This document shows positions 1 through 9,877 of a DNA stretch of 20,000 bases, in pieces (position 1 is the stretch's first letter; each line of letters opens with the position of its first letter). The DNA comes from Leptospira adleri (lineage in GTDB: Bacteria > Spirochaetota > Leptospiria > Leptospirales > Leptospiraceae). The translations under genes and the position numbers were made by a program. The notes beneath the pieces are model-generated. The model did not search any database, was not told the origin of the DNA, and worked only from the letters and a program-made list of their open reading frames with translations. The stretch covers positions 1 to 20,000 of the forward strand of contig NZ_NPDU01000037.1 of the NCBI RefSeq assembly GCF_002811985.1, read 5' to 3'.

Positions 1-212
1 CCCATCTTTTCGAAGGTTGCGACTTAAACGCTCCCATTCAGATGATTCTTACCCTTCCCGGTCGGACCCCGCTGAAACTTTCGGGCAAGGTCAAACGCAA
101 AGTCGCTGCTCCGGAAGCCTCTCTTTTCGGCGTTGAATTCGGCTCTCTGGATCCAAAGGCGAAATACTTGATCGAGTCTTATATTCAATCCCGTGTTCAG
201 ATGGCTTCTTGA
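1..212 (+). CDS. PilZ-domain protein, C-terminal part (5' truncated by the window)
   Basis: An open frame enters from the left edge with codons starting at position 3 and ends at TGA 210-212, giving about 69 residues. The visible part has the end of a PilZ beta-barrel: a stretch ending PIQMILTLPG, then LSGKVKRKV, then SLFGVEFGSL, and a closing helix YLIESYIQSR. The order G-x-V followed by FGVEF and a C-terminal helix is typical of PilZ. PilZ domains usually bind cyclic-di-GMP, but the binding motif (RxxxR and D/NxSxxG) would lie upstream of the window, so ligand binding cannot be judged. Any further N-terminal domains are also outside the window. Confidence 0.7.
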   Translation, partial: HLFEGCDLNAPIQMILTLPGRTPLKLSGKVKRKVAAPEASLFGVEFGSLDPKAKYLIESYIQSRVQMAS

Positions 213-626
213 TTTTCAAGCGCCAAACTTTAAATATAACCTGCGTTTTAGAAAAGGAAATTATATTCGATTCTTCTTTAGTTGCCTCGATTTAGAATCT
301 TGTTCTTCTTCGATTCTCGATCATTTCCCTTTTCAAAAATCGGCTTTTTAGATCCGCAATAGGATTCACACCTTTTCTTTCATCGAATATCCCGGAAAAT
401 TAAAAACGTTTCTAAGAATTTTGTTTGAAATTGTTTCGAAAGATGAAAGATAAGATCTTCCGGAAATCTTCTTTTTCTTATCTTTTCATAAGAATTCTTT
501 AAATATGCGTAAAAATCAAATCTGCATTTTTCCTTCCTCCGAGTCACCGGAATTTATTTCCTCTGTAATCTGTCCGTAACGAGAACGAATATGATGGGGG
601 ATAATCTAAAACCGAAGGATACTTCT
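213..626. other. Intergenic spacer with an extended imperfect hairpin
   Basis: About 0.4 kb without a convincing gene separates the PilZ gene from the acyltransferase gene on the same strand. It is AT-rich. The notable structure is an inverted repeat with arms 443-454 (ATGAAAGATAAG) and 477-489 (CTTATCTTTTCAT), whose loop carries the 8-bp palindrome TTCCGGAA at 458-465. There is no T-tract right after the right arm, so it is a poor intrinsic terminator. I found no promoter with both boxes that I would defend. Confidence 0.45.
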
Positions 627-1406
627 ATGGGAACAGGTTTCGTAGATAACAAAATCAAAACAGAAAGAAAATTGGAAGTTCGCATCGCCGAAAACCAATT
701 GGAGATTGAGAGAACTTTAGCGCTTCGTTATGAAGTTTTTAATCTCGAGTTAGGAGAAGGGCTTCCGCAATCCGCGGCCACACGCAAAGACAGAGACGAA
801 TACGATCTCTTCTGCGATCACCTGATCGTTGTGGATAAGAATCGCGACGATAAGATCGTCGGTACCTATCGAATTCTTCGCAGAAGCGTCGCGAAGAAGA
901 ATATCGGTTTTTATTCGGATAACGAATTTGATATCACCAAAATTTATGAGTTGGACGCGGAAACTGCTGAAATCGGAAGAAGTTGTGTTCATCCGGATTA
1001 TAGAGACGGCTCCGTTATTTCTATGCTTTGGGCGGGCTTAGGAATGTATATGAAGAAGAACGATGTGCGTTATCTTTTCGGATGCGGATCGATTCATCAA
1101 ACGGACGCTCAATCGGCGAACGAAGCATACGCTTATTTGAAAGAAAAGAACGCGCTTGCGGGAAAGGAATTCGACGTGAAACCTCTTCCCGGTTTTGAAA
1201 TTCCAGGTTTCGACCCGAACTATGTTGTCGAAGATATGAAGACGGTTCAAAAAACGATTCCTGCTTTGATCAAAGGATACGTCCGAGTGGGTTCTCTTAT
1301 CTGCGGAATTCCTTCTTGGGATAAGGTTTTTAAGACTATCGATTTCTTTATTCTCTTCGACGTTCGCGATATCGAATCCAAATACGGAAAACGTTTTCTC
1401 GATTAA
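627..1406 (+). CDS. OlsB/hemolysin-like N-acyltransferase (GNAT-related, Acetyltransf_5 type)
   Basis: The protein matches the family that holds the ornithine N-acyltransferase OlsB and proteins often labelled hemolysin, which move a 3-hydroxy fatty acid from acyl-carrier protein to an amino group. Counting from the upstream ATG at 591, [12 protein letters not shown] lies at residues 46-57, CDHLIVVD at 75-82, GTYRIL at 91-96, the family hallmark [12 protein letters not shown] at 127-138, GCGS at 164-167, and a C-terminal LIKGYVRVG...CGIPSWD...DFFILF stretch at about 226-256. Length (271 or 259 aa) is close to OlsB (about 290). I place the start at ATG 627, which has AAGGA seven bases upstream; ATG 591 is possible but has a weaker ribosome site. 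No OlsA partner lies next to it, so the true acceptor (ornithine or another amine) is unknown. A terminator follows at 1427. Confidence 0.8.
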   Translation: MGTGFVDNKIKTERKLEVRIAENQLEIERTLALRYEVFNLELGEGLPQSAATRKDRDEYDLFCDHLIVVDKNRDDKIVGTYRILRRSVAKKNIGFYSDNEFDITKIYELDAETAEIGRSCVHPDYRDGSVISMLWAGLGMYMKKNDVRYLFGCGSIHQTDAQSANEAYAYLKEKNALAGKEFDVKPLPGFEIPGFDPNYVVEDMKTVQKTIPALIKGYVRVGSLICGIPSWDKVFKTIDFFILFDVRDIESKYGKRFLD

Positions 1407-1426
1407 AATTCCCTTCTCAGACTGCC

Positions 1427-1474
<48 letters not shown>

Positions 1475-1479
1475 GGCGT

Positions 1480-2592
1480 TTGCCTGAAGATATCTTTCCG
1501 ATGAAACAAAATGAAATAGATTTTCAGCATCCGAGTACGCGGGATCAAATTCGATTTTATTCCTTGGTGGTGATTGCCGGAATCTTAATGGTCACGGCTT
1601 ATAGGCTTGGATCTCCGTCTTATTATTTAGGTTGGTTCGCTTTTTTTATCAGTGCATTTTCCGTCGCCGGAAACGACGCGGTGCAAACGGTTGGGACTTT
1701 CATTGAAAGTAAAAGAACCGTTCATTGGGTTCCGAAGCTCGCAGTTTTGGGCGGAACCGTCGCCATCATATTCTTAGGCGCTTGGGTTTTCAATGATTCT
1801 CAAGTGCACTTCGGTCGACTGGAAAGTTTTCCCGAAGTTAGAGAATTCAATCTGATTCAACTCCTTGCACCTCTTATCTTAGTCGTCATCACTCGATTAA
1901 AATCTCCAATATCGACTACGTTCTTGATCTTGGGTCTTTTCGGCGGAAGCAATATCGAAAAGATGCTGACCAAATCCTTTTTCGGTTACGGGATTGCGTT
2001 CGGAGTTGCGATTCTTGTCTGGGGAATTCTCGTGAAGTTGGATCCGAGAGAATACAAAGAAGATCATGTTCCCGATCCGAGAAGTGAAAAACGCTGGGCC
2101 TTGTTTCAGTGGCTTTCCACGATTTATCTTTGGATCGCTTGGCTTCGTCAAGACGCGGCCAATATCGTCATCTATCTTCCGAGACAACTTTCAATTTTGG
2201 AATTTGCCCTCGCTATTTCGATGCTCATCGTCGCTCTTGGAATCATCCTATATACGAATGGAGGAACGATTCAAGAGATCGTTACGGAAAAATCCGATAT
2301 TCAATGGTCCAAGGCCGCGACGATCGTGGATCTTGTTTACGGTACGATCCTAATTGTATTTCACGAATGGAGTAAAATGCCGATGTCTACTACCTGGGTG
2401 TTTTTAGGAATGCTTGCAGGTCGTGAAATCATTCTGAACTTTATGACCTTTCGAGATTTACCGTATTTGGAAACGTTTCGAAAAGTGGGGAAGGACGTTC
2501 TGCTCGCTTCGATGGGAATTGCGGTGAGTGTTTTTATTTTTATCTTAGCTTCTCAGATTTATCCGGAAACCGCTTCCGGTTTTATGAAATAG
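1480..2592 (+). CDS. Divergent PiT-family (inorganic phosphate transporter-like) membrane protein
   Basis: The protein (370 aa from TTG 1480, or 363 aa from ATG 1501) is mostly hydrophobic, with about 9-11 membrane segments. It keeps the internal duplication of the PiT family. In the first half, AGNDAVQTVGT (63-73) stands for the GANDVxNxxGT signature and SPISTTFLILGLFG (142-155) for the PVSTTH motif. In the second half, RQDAANIVIYLP (223-234) and MPMSTTWVFLGMLAGR (300-315) are the counterparts. PiT proteins are proton- or sodium-driven phosphate symporters of the inner membrane. The second signature has lost the canonical G-A-N-D and both STTH histidines are replaced, so the substrate may differ. 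It sits right after a terminator and seems to be its own unit. Start choice is open: neither codon has a strong Shine-Dalgarno. Confidence 0.6.
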   Translation: MPEDIFPMKQNEIDFQHPSTRDQIRFYSLVVIAGILMVTAYRLGSPSYYLGWFAFFISAFSVAGNDAVQTVGTFIESKRTVHWVPKLAVLGGTVAIIFLGAWVFNDSQVHFGRLESFPEVREFNLIQLLAPLILVVITRLKSPISTTFLILGLFGGSNIEKMLTKSFFGYGIAFGVAILVWGILVKLDPREYKEDHVPDPRSEKRWALFQWLSTIYLWIAWLRQDAANIVIYLPRQLSILEFALAISMLIVALGIILYTNGGTIQEIVTEKSDIQWSKAATIVDLVYGTILIVFHEWSKMPMSTTWVFLGMLAGREIILNFMTFRDLPYLETFRKVGKDVLLASMGIAVSVFIFILASQIYPETASGFMK

Positions 2593-2622
2593 AATTTTCC
2601 GACCTGACGACAATTTTTTTAA

Positions 2623-2638
2623 TTTAGAATATTCTAAA
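2623..2638. repeat. Perfect 16-bp palindrome TTTAGAATATTCTAAA
   Basis: TTTAGAAT followed directly by its reverse complement, 30 nt after the PiT-like gene, in a T-rich setting. Related TTCTAAAA/TTTTAGAA pieces occur at 15562-15568, 15692-15718 and 13750-13759, all in spacers. Confidence 0.6.
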
Positions 2639-2908
2639 ATTAGAATGTATTTTGGTTTTAGTTTTTGGGTTTTTTAAACACCCTAATTTTTGCCGCGATC
2701 GGGACTTTAAAGCTCGAATTTTCGTATTTCTCGAACATTCATTTCCGTTCTACGGGGTGGAAAAGACTCTTCTTTTACCGCAGTCGGAAAGGATTTTTTT
2801 AAAACGATTTGTAGGCGCAAGGAGTTCTTTTTACGACAAAGCAATTCATAGGCTGATTTCAAGTTTTGCGGGAAGATTTTTTTGATACGGAATCCTCTTA
2901 GGAAATAA

Positions 2909-2920
2909 GGTCGGAACTCC
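2909..2920 (+). repeat. Intergenic repeat GGTCGGAACTCC, copy 1
   Basis: Exact copy of the 12-mer. It is flanked on both sides by the 9-mer GGAAATAAG (2901-2909 and 2921-2929). Confidence 0.7.
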
Positions 2921-3014
2921 GGAAATAAGATCTCACAGTTTCCGTGTGGATCTCAAAATTCGCATTTGAAAACGTGAAATCTGAAATCGGATGTCCGGCT
3001 TGAAACTCCGCACA

Positions 3015-3026
3015 GGTCGGAACTCC
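3015..3026 (+). repeat. Intergenic repeat GGTCGGAACTCC, copy 2
   Basis: Exact copy of the 12-mer, 106 nt after copy 1. It is followed by GGAG and an A-run. Confidence 0.7.
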
Positions 3027-3094
3027 GGAGAAAAAAAGGTTTTAGAGGATTTCCGCTGAAAAGGACCTAGATTACGCCCTAGCATCTCTGAAAA

Positions 3095-3106
3095 GGTCGG
3101 AACTCC
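3095..3106 (+). repeat. Intergenic repeat GGTCGGAACTCC, copy 3
   Basis: Exact copy of the 12-mer, 80 nt after copy 2 and 39 nt from the end of the glycosyltransferase gene. Confidence 0.7.
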
Positions 3107-3144
3107 GTTAAACCTTTCCACAAAAAGGCCCGCAAATTCTATTC

Positions 3145-3840
<696 letters not shown>

Positions 3841-3842
3841 AT

Positions 3843-4634
3843 TTACCCCAGACCGGTGATCTCAGCCATCCGGAAATCCCGGATGATCGTTTCAGCTCTT
3901 ACAATTATTTTTTCAAGAGCGATCCCGAAAACCAAATTCTGATAGGATTCAACGGCTTTGGGAAATTCTTTCTCGTCGATTTTGACCGAGAGGGTTTCCG
4001 AAACCCGATTTTTTTCCATACATTCTTTAACGGAAGTGATGATTCCTTTGAGGGCGAGGCAAACTTCTTTCAGAATATTTTGTCCGTCCTTTTCCATCGC
4101 GCTCTGATTTCCGTTCGCATCCAAGAGCGCTTTTACGTGTTCGTTGATACGATTGGAAGGCAAACCTCTTCGGCTGATCCCCATTCTTTCTATGATCGTG
4201 ATCGCGTCTTTGAAAAGGGAAAACTCGGGAGTACCTTTGAAAATGTAAATCAGGGCCGGAAGTTCTGAATCGGCGAAGGAAAGAATCGCGCCGTAAAAAT
4301 ATCGGATCTCCGGTTTTGCGAGCGGATGAAAATCGATTCTCTGATATTTCTTAAGTCTGGCTTCTTGTTCTTCCAAGATCTTATTGATCGTGTCCCCTTT
4401 GGCGGCCTGTTTTTTGTCTTCCAATTCCTTGTGTTTTGCTTTTAGGGTTTCTAAGAATTGAATTTCTTCCTTTAAAAATTGGGTCAGATTCCCTTTTTGC
4501 TGGAGAATCATCATCAATCTGGACTCGAAAGCCTTCAGATCGAAGGCTTTCGGATTCTTTTTGGAATTTTCGGAATATTCCGCTCTGAGTTTTTCGAGAA
4601 CGGCTTTGATTTCGGCGCTTTGTAAAGGTTCCAT
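3843..4634 (-). CDS. Unrecognised helical protein, third gene of the glycosyltransferase operon
   Basis: I do not recognise this 263-aa protein. It has no signal peptide or membrane segment. It is almost entirely helix-forming, with a charged, coiled-coil-like stretch at about residues 50-96 ([20 protein letters not shown] and [13 protein letters not shown]), then a mixed part with [21 protein letters not shown], and a C-terminal helical part ending near residue 263. The stop is 2 nt before the glycosyltransferase start and the start is 12 nt after the preceding gene's stop, so translation is probably coupled. The Shine-Dalgarno AGGAG can pair with CTCCT just before the ATG (4635-4648). A structural or scaffold role fits, but function is unknown. 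Confidence 0.75.
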   Translation of the reverse strand: MEPLQSAEIKAVLEKLRAEYSENSKKNPKAFDLKAFESRLMMILQQKGNLTQFLKEEIQFLETLKAKHKELEDKKQAAKGDTINKILEEQEARLKKYQRIDFHPLAKPEIRYFYGAILSFADSELPALIYIFKGTPEFSLFKDAITIIERMGISRRGLPSNRINEHVKALLDANGNQSAMEKDGQNILKEVCLALKGIITSVKECMEKNRVSETLSVKIDEKEFPKAVESYQNLVFGIALEKIIVRAETIIRDFRMAEITGLG

Positions 4635-4648
4635 AGGAGATTGCTCCT
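4635..4648 (-). promoter_or_regulatory. Hairpin able to hide the ribosome-binding site of the 263-aa gene
   Basis: On the minus strand, AGGAG-CAAT-CTCCT folds into a 5-bp stem with a 4-nt loop directly before ATG 4634. The first arm is the Shine-Dalgarno and overlaps the end of the upstream stop codon (TAG, 4647-4649). A ribosome finishing the 360-aa gene would open the stem, which suggests translational coupling. Confidence 0.45.
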
Positions 4649-5729
4649 ATTCAGTATCGACCCATCTCTCCAAGGAAATAAGCAAAGAAGAGATATCTTC
4701 GGAACAATAGAGAAGCGCGGTTCTCGAATCCCGGAACATCTGCTGCTGATTGTAGGCGAGTTGTTTGATATGATTGTCGTTCTTCGTATTCAAAACGTTC
4801 AGGGTATTGAGGACCATTTTTTTCAACTTCTGAATCAGGCCCAACATCATCTCCTGCATCTCCCAGAGAGTCACCAGTTTCAGTTTTTCGCTGTCCAGGG
4901 TTTTGGATTGTAGAAGTTGTTTTCTTGAAGATTCATACTTTGCGGTGTAGTAGTTGACGGATCTCGGATAAGTCGTCAGCTCTTTGTGGTAGTTAAGAAT
5001 TTTGTCCAGCTTTTGAAAGAATTCTATATCGAACTCGCGATTTAGATTTCCGATGATATTCTTGTTTTCGGAAGGATCTCCCGTGATCTCGAAAATTTTA
5101 GAATTTTGAAGATTGTTCAGAACGGAATGAATTCTCTCTTTGATCTTTGTGAGATCCGAAATTCTTTTTTCAATGATATTGGTTTCTCCCGGAGAAGAGG
5201 AGCCGAATTCGATCTTAAAGGAAGAATCTTTTGATTCTCTGTAAGAAGACGAAGACGCGGATGGCGTCGAATGTTCCATGATATTCAGATCCATTCTTCC
5301 CAAATCCAGAGTTGTGTTGTCCTTTGCTTTGGATTGATCCCAAGCGGGTTCTTGAAAAATACTTTGTTGAACGGCCGCTTCGTTGATCGGAGATTCGTTC
5401 GGCTTCGGAATTTTGACCGAAGGTTGTTGCGTTTTTGCAATGATTTCTTGAAGAGTGATCTTTCCCAAACCCGGAGACAACGGTTTCGAACTTTGTTTTA
5501 CCTGAACCGGAGAAGAAGGTTTGTGATTGTGGATCTGAGTCGTTCCCTTTGCGTGAGATTCCAGAGTAATTCTTACGAACTCGGCTCTTCTCGTGTTACG
5601 ATTGAATCTAAGAGCGAATCGATTTCCCTGTTTATCAATAAATTTTTGATTCAGTTGGTCGACGGAAAGAGCGTTCGGGTCGACGGAAGAGATAGAATCG
5701 ACTACGATATATTCCGACCTTTTGATCAT
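4647..5729 (-). CDS. Unrecognised 360-aa protein, second gene of the glycosyltransferase operon
   Basis: I do not recognise this protein. Its N-terminal ~60 residues form a small, beta-rich unit including FIDKQGNRFALRFNRNTRRA (about 30-49) and EFVRI. A Ser/Pro/Gln-rich linker with low complexity follows (about 60-185), with SASSSSYRE and KQSSKPLSPG. The C-terminal half (about 185-355) is helical and charged, with likely coiled coil (LTKIKERIHSVLNNLQNSK; LWEMQEMMLGLIQKLKKM). There is no signal peptide or membrane segment, so it is cytoplasmic. Its ATG overlaps the stop of the upstream 129-aa gene as ATGA (5726-5729), and GAGG lies about 9 nt upstream. The layout (small folded head, flexible linker, coiled coil) suggests an adaptor or scaffold; that is inference only. 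Confidence 0.75.
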   Translation of the reverse strand: MIKRSEYIVVDSISSVDPNALSVDQLNQKFIDKQGNRFALRFNRNTRRAEFVRITLESHAKGTTQIHNHKPSSPVQVKQSSKPLSPGLGKITLQEIIAKTQQPSVKIPKPNESPINEAAVQQSIFQEPAWDQSKAKDNTTLDLGRMDLNIMEHSTPSASSSSYRESKDSSFKIEFGSSSPGETNIIEKRISDLTKIKERIHSVLNNLQNSKIFEITGDPSENKNIIGNLNREFDIEFFQKLDKILNYHKELTTYPRSVNYYTAKYESSRKQLLQSKTLDSEKLKLVTLWEMQEMMLGLIQKLKKMVLNTLNVLNTKNDNHIKQLAYNQQQMFRDSRTALLYCSEDISSLLISLERWVDTE

Positions 5730-6115
5730 ACGAATCCGTCCTCGGAAATTCTTAAATTCTTCCCTTGACGAGATTTCTCCGGTAAGGATCGATCGGAAAC
5801 CGGAATCGGTTGTAAGTAAAATTCCAAATACGCGTTTTGAAGAAGCTCTTCCATTACCATATAGATCGAACGGGATCTATTTAGACAATACTCAAAGATT
5901 TGTAAATAAGAAGTTTCTCGAATTATAAAAGAGGCGGAAACTTTCTGTCTATTCATCGTCAAAAAACACCTCCCGGATTCTTCAAAATCTTGCAGGAATT
6001 GGATTCCCAGTTCTGCGAGCTCTGATAGATCGATGTTCTCTTTTTGAAGACGGGAAAAAAAGTCAGGATCCAAAGAGATCGAAAGAAAAATCTTTCCAAA
6101 GCGGTTTTGTTCCAT
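5726..6115 (-). CDS. Unrecognised 129-aa protein, first gene of the glycosyltransferase operon
   Basis: I do not recognise this protein. It begins MEQNRFGKIFLSISLDPDFF, has no signal peptide or long hydrophobic segment, and ends in a basic, polar tail (PEKSRQGKNLRISEDGFV). The middle (IIRETSYLQIFEYCLNRSRSIYMVMEELLQNAY, about 69-101, with two parts) looks helical. The ATG at 6115 has a strong ribosome site, AGAGGTG, 5 nt upstream. It opens the minus-strand operon and is divergent from rpsT, so its promoter must lie in 6116-6261. The 3' end overlaps the next gene by 4 nt. Confidence 0.7.
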   Translation of the reverse strand: MEQNRFGKIFLSISLDPDFFSRLQKENIDLSELAELGIQFLQDFEESGRCFLTMNRQKVSASFIIRETSYLQIFEYCLNRSRSIYMVMEELLQNAYLEFYLQPIPVSDRSLPEKSRQGKNLRISEDGFV

Positions 6116-6201
6116 TTTTGCACCTCTTTTTAACCGGTTCCCAGGGGTTTCCGAACGGATTTGAAAAGGGGTTAAGAGTACGGAATTTTGCAGGAATTCA
6201 T

Positions 6202-6207
6202 TTGACA
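6202..6207 (+). promoter_or_regulatory. Possible -35 box of the rpsT promoter
   Basis: A perfect TTGACA lies 54 nt before the rpsT start in the 146-nt divergent spacer. I could not find a clean -10 box at 16-18 nt, so only the -35 element is proposed. The same spacer holds TTAACC (6129-6134) and GGTTAA (about 6170-6175) as inverted elements, and the palindrome AACCGGTT at about 6131-6138. Confidence 0.35.
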
Positions 6208-6261
6208 GAGGGGAGGGTACAGAAAACCTGGAATCACTTATTCGATAGGAAGTATTAAGCC

Positions 6262-6534
6262 TTGGCTAATATTAAGTCTTCAGAAAAGGACATTAGGAGA
6301 ACAAAACGTAGAAATGCGGCCAATTCTCAGAACCGGTCCAGGCTCAGAACTCAGGCAAAAAAAGTTCTGAAAGCCATCAAAGATAAAGACCAGAACGCGG
6401 CTACCGCTCTATTCGTAGAGTACACCTCTCTTCTGGACAAAGCTGCAAAAACAAACCTGATTCACTTCAAAAACGCAGACAGAAAAAAAAGCAGAATGGC
6501 AAAACGCCTGAACGCGGTTTCTGCTACAGCTTAA
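6262..6534 (+). CDS. rpsT: 30S ribosomal protein S20
   Basis: A small, very basic protein of 90 aa beginning MANIKSSEKDIRRTKRRNAAN, which is the standard S20 opening (ANIKSAxKRxxxxxxRRxxN). The S20 signature continues with RSRLRTQAKKVLKAI (about 25-39) and the C-terminal LIHFKNADRKKSRMAKRLNA (66-85). S20 binds 16S rRNA near the bottom of the small subunit during early assembly. The only start that gives the conserved N-terminus is TTG at 6262, with AGGAAG nine nt upstream; E. coli rpsT also starts with UUG, which there matters for autocontrol. A tRNA gene begins 16 nt after the stop with no terminator between. Confidence 0.96.
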   Translation: MANIKSSEKDIRRTKRRNAANSQNRSRLRTQAKKVLKAIKDKDQNAATALFVEYTSLLDKAAKTNLIHFKNADRKKSRMAKRLNAVSATA

Positions 6535-6549
6535 AAAACGGAATTATAG

Positions 6550-6624
<75 letters not shown>

Positions 6625-6656
6625 ATAGTTTTCTTCCGGAAAACACCCCAACTTCT

Positions 6657-8039
<1,383 letters not shown>

Positions 8040-8040
8040 T

Positions 8041-9873
8041 ATGTGTGGAATTGTCGGTTATGCCGGTAGTAAGAATGCGGAATCAGTACTTGTCGTCGGT
8101 CTGATCTGTTTAGAATACAGAGGATACGACTCGGCCGGGATTGCGGTCTTGGATCAGGGGGACATCCTAGTCAGAAAAGCGAAAGGAAAGATTAAGGATC
8201 TCGAGGCTCATCTCAGAGAGTTTCCTGCGCCTGGAACCGTAGGAATCGGTCACACTCGTTGGGCGACTCATGGGGAACCGAATCAAATCAACGCGCATCC
8301 TCATACGGACACAAATTCTACAATCGCGGTTGTGCATAACGGAATCATCGAAAATTATTTAGAGCTCAAAAACGAACTCAAAAAGAAAGGTCACGTTTTT
8401 CAAAGTTTAACCGATACGGAAGTTCTTCCTCATTTATTGGAGGAAGGCAAAAAAAGCGGCAAATCCAATAAGGACGCATTTTTAGATCTATTTAGTAAAA
8501 TTCACGGGAAATGGGCGATTTCAACCGTTTTTGAAACGGAGCCGGATCGTGTTTATTTCGGACAGGACGGGGCGCCTCTTCTCATCGGCAAAGGTAAGGA
8601 TGAATTCTTCTTGGCTTCCGATATTTCCCCGCTTACCCGAAACTGCGAGGAAGTTTACTACGTAAATTCCGGAGAATGGGGTTACTTCAATCAAAAGGAA
8701 TTTAAACTTTTCGATTTTTCGGGAAAGGAGCTCACTCCCGTTTTCAAGAAACAGGAACTTCGTTGGGAAGATCTGGATAAGGGCGGATATCCCCACTACA
8801 TGATCAAAGAGATCCACGAACAGGCCGGAATCTTTCGTAAGATCATTCAAGAACGTATATTAGATAACGGTGAAATTGTTTTTCCGGAAATCAAACTCAA
8901 CAAAGACGTTCTCTCCAGAGTCAATCGTATCATCATTCAAGCGGCCGGAACCAGTTATTACGCGGGGATGATCGGCAAACACTATCTCGAAAATTTCGCA
9001 AAGATTCAAACCGACACGGAAGCGTCTTCCGAATTTCGTTACAGAAATCCGGTCGTAGAAGGGGATACTCTTATCATGGGAATTTCGCAGTCGGGTGAAA
9101 CCGCCGACACGTTAGCTTCCATTCACGAGGCGAAAGCGAAGTTCATCAAAGTGATTTCTCTTGTGAACAACGTGAATTCCACGATTGCGAGAGAATCGGA
9201 TTCTTACATCAGAACGGACGCAGGCCCTGAGATCGGAGTCGCGAGCACGAAGGCTTTCACGGCTCAGGTTTTGAATCTTCTTCTATTCTCCATTTATATG
9301 GCGAATTTGAAATGGCTGATCAGCGACGAAGAAAAGAAAACTCTCATCGAAGAAATTCGTCTTCTTCCCGCGAAGATCGATCGAATTCTCGCGCAGGTGA
9401 ACAAGATCGAAGAGATGTCTTCCCATTTTACGAACGCGAAGGACTTTATCTTTTTAGGCAGAACTTACAATCATCCGATCGCGATGGAAGGCGCTTTGAA
9501 GCTGAAGGAAATTTCTTATATCCACGCATCAGGTTATGCTGGCGGAGAATTCAAACATGGACCGATCGCGTTGATCACGAACGAGGTTCCCGTGGTTTGT
9601 ATCGCGCCAAAATCGGAAATTTATACGAAGATGGTTTCCAATATTCAGGAAATCAAAGCAAGAAAAGGAATCATCATTTCGATCGTAACGGAAGGCGACG
9701 TGGAAGCGAAGGCGCTTTCGGATTATTGTTTTGAGATTCCGGAATGTTCCGAAATCTTAAGCCCGATTCTAAACGTAATTCCTCTTCAATTACTCGCATA
9801 CTATTCCGCGATTTCAAGAGGTTGTCCGCCGGATCAACCGAGAAACTTAGCCAAGTCCGTAACCGTCGAGTAA
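8041..9873 (+). CDS. glmS: Glutamine--fructose-6-phosphate aminotransferase (isomerizing)
   Basis: 610 aa, the same size as E. coli GlmS (609). The enzyme makes glucosamine-6-phosphate from fructose-6-phosphate and glutamine, the first step to UDP-GlcNAc. The start is fixed at ATG 8041 because Cys2 (MCGIVGYAG) is the N-terminal nucleophile once Met is removed. The glutaminase domain shows HTRWATHGEP (71-80), NAHPHTD (84-90), HNGIIENY (99-106) and TDTEV (124-128). The isomerase half has two SIS domains, with GTSYYAG, ISQSGETADTL, GVASTKAFTAQ, and later EGALKLKEISYIHASGYAGGEFKHGPIAL, ending LAKSVTVE. It begins 1 nt after the mutase stop, so translation is coupled and there is no room for a glmS ribozyme. 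The next gene starts 4 nt after its stop. Confidence 0.97.
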   Translation: MCGIVGYAGSKNAESVLVVGLICLEYRGYDSAGIAVLDQGDILVRKAKGKIKDLEAHLREFPAPGTVGIGHTRWATHGEPNQINAHPHTDTNSTIAVVHNGIIENYLELKNELKKKGHVFQSLTDTEVLPHLLEEGKKSGKSNKDAFLDLFSKIHGKWAISTVFETEPDRVYFGQDGAPLLIGKGKDEFFLASDISPLTRNCEEVYYVNSGEWGYFNQKEFKLFDFSGKELTPVFKKQELRWEDLDKGGYPHYMIKEIHEQAGIFRKIIQERILDNGEIVFPEIKLNKDVLSRVNRIIIQAAGTSYYAGMIGKHYLENFAKIQTDTEASSEFRYRNPVVEGDTLIMGISQSGETADTLASIHEAKAKFIKVISLVNNVNSTIARESDSYIRTDAGPEIGVASTKAFTAQVLNLLLFSIYMANLKWLISDEEKKTLIEEIRLLPAKIDRILAQVNKIEEMSSHFTNAKDFIFLGRTYNHPIAMEGALKLKEISYIHASGYAGGEFKHGPIALITNEVPVVCIAPKSEIYTKMVSNIQEIKARKGIIISIVTEGDVEAKALSDYCFEIPECSEILSPILNVIPLQLLAYYSAISRGCPPDQPRNLAKSVTVE

Positions 9874-9877
9874 GAGT

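Larger units (their letters stand above)
2593..3144. other. Convergent intergenic region with three GGTCGGAACTCC repeats
   Basis: This 552-nt spacer lies between two genes that point toward each other (the PiT-like gene and the glycosyltransferase). No frame inside it looks like a protein. It starts with a perfect 16-bp AT-rich palindrome at 2623-2638, then has three exact copies of a 12-mer at 2909, 3015 and 3095. I saw no clear GC-rich intrinsic terminator for either gene. Confidence 0.6.

Noticed and set aside
2652..2885. Open frame of 77 codons in the convergent spacer
   Set aside because: Starts without a ribosome site, has a Phe/Arg-rich composition typical of chance frames here, and matches no family I know.
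2901..3106. CRISPR-like array from the three repeat copies
   Set aside because: The repeats are only 12 nt, spacing is uneven (106 and 80 nt) and no cas gene is nearby.
8040..8040. Possible glmS ribozyme/riboswitch upstream of glmS
   Set aside because: Only 1 nt separates the mutase stop from the glmS start, so a leader ribozyme cannot fit.
9312..9734. 140-codon frame inside glmS in another phase
   Set aside because: It lies wholly in the conserved SIS part of glmS; its Arg/Ser/Glu-rich composition is that of a shadow frame.
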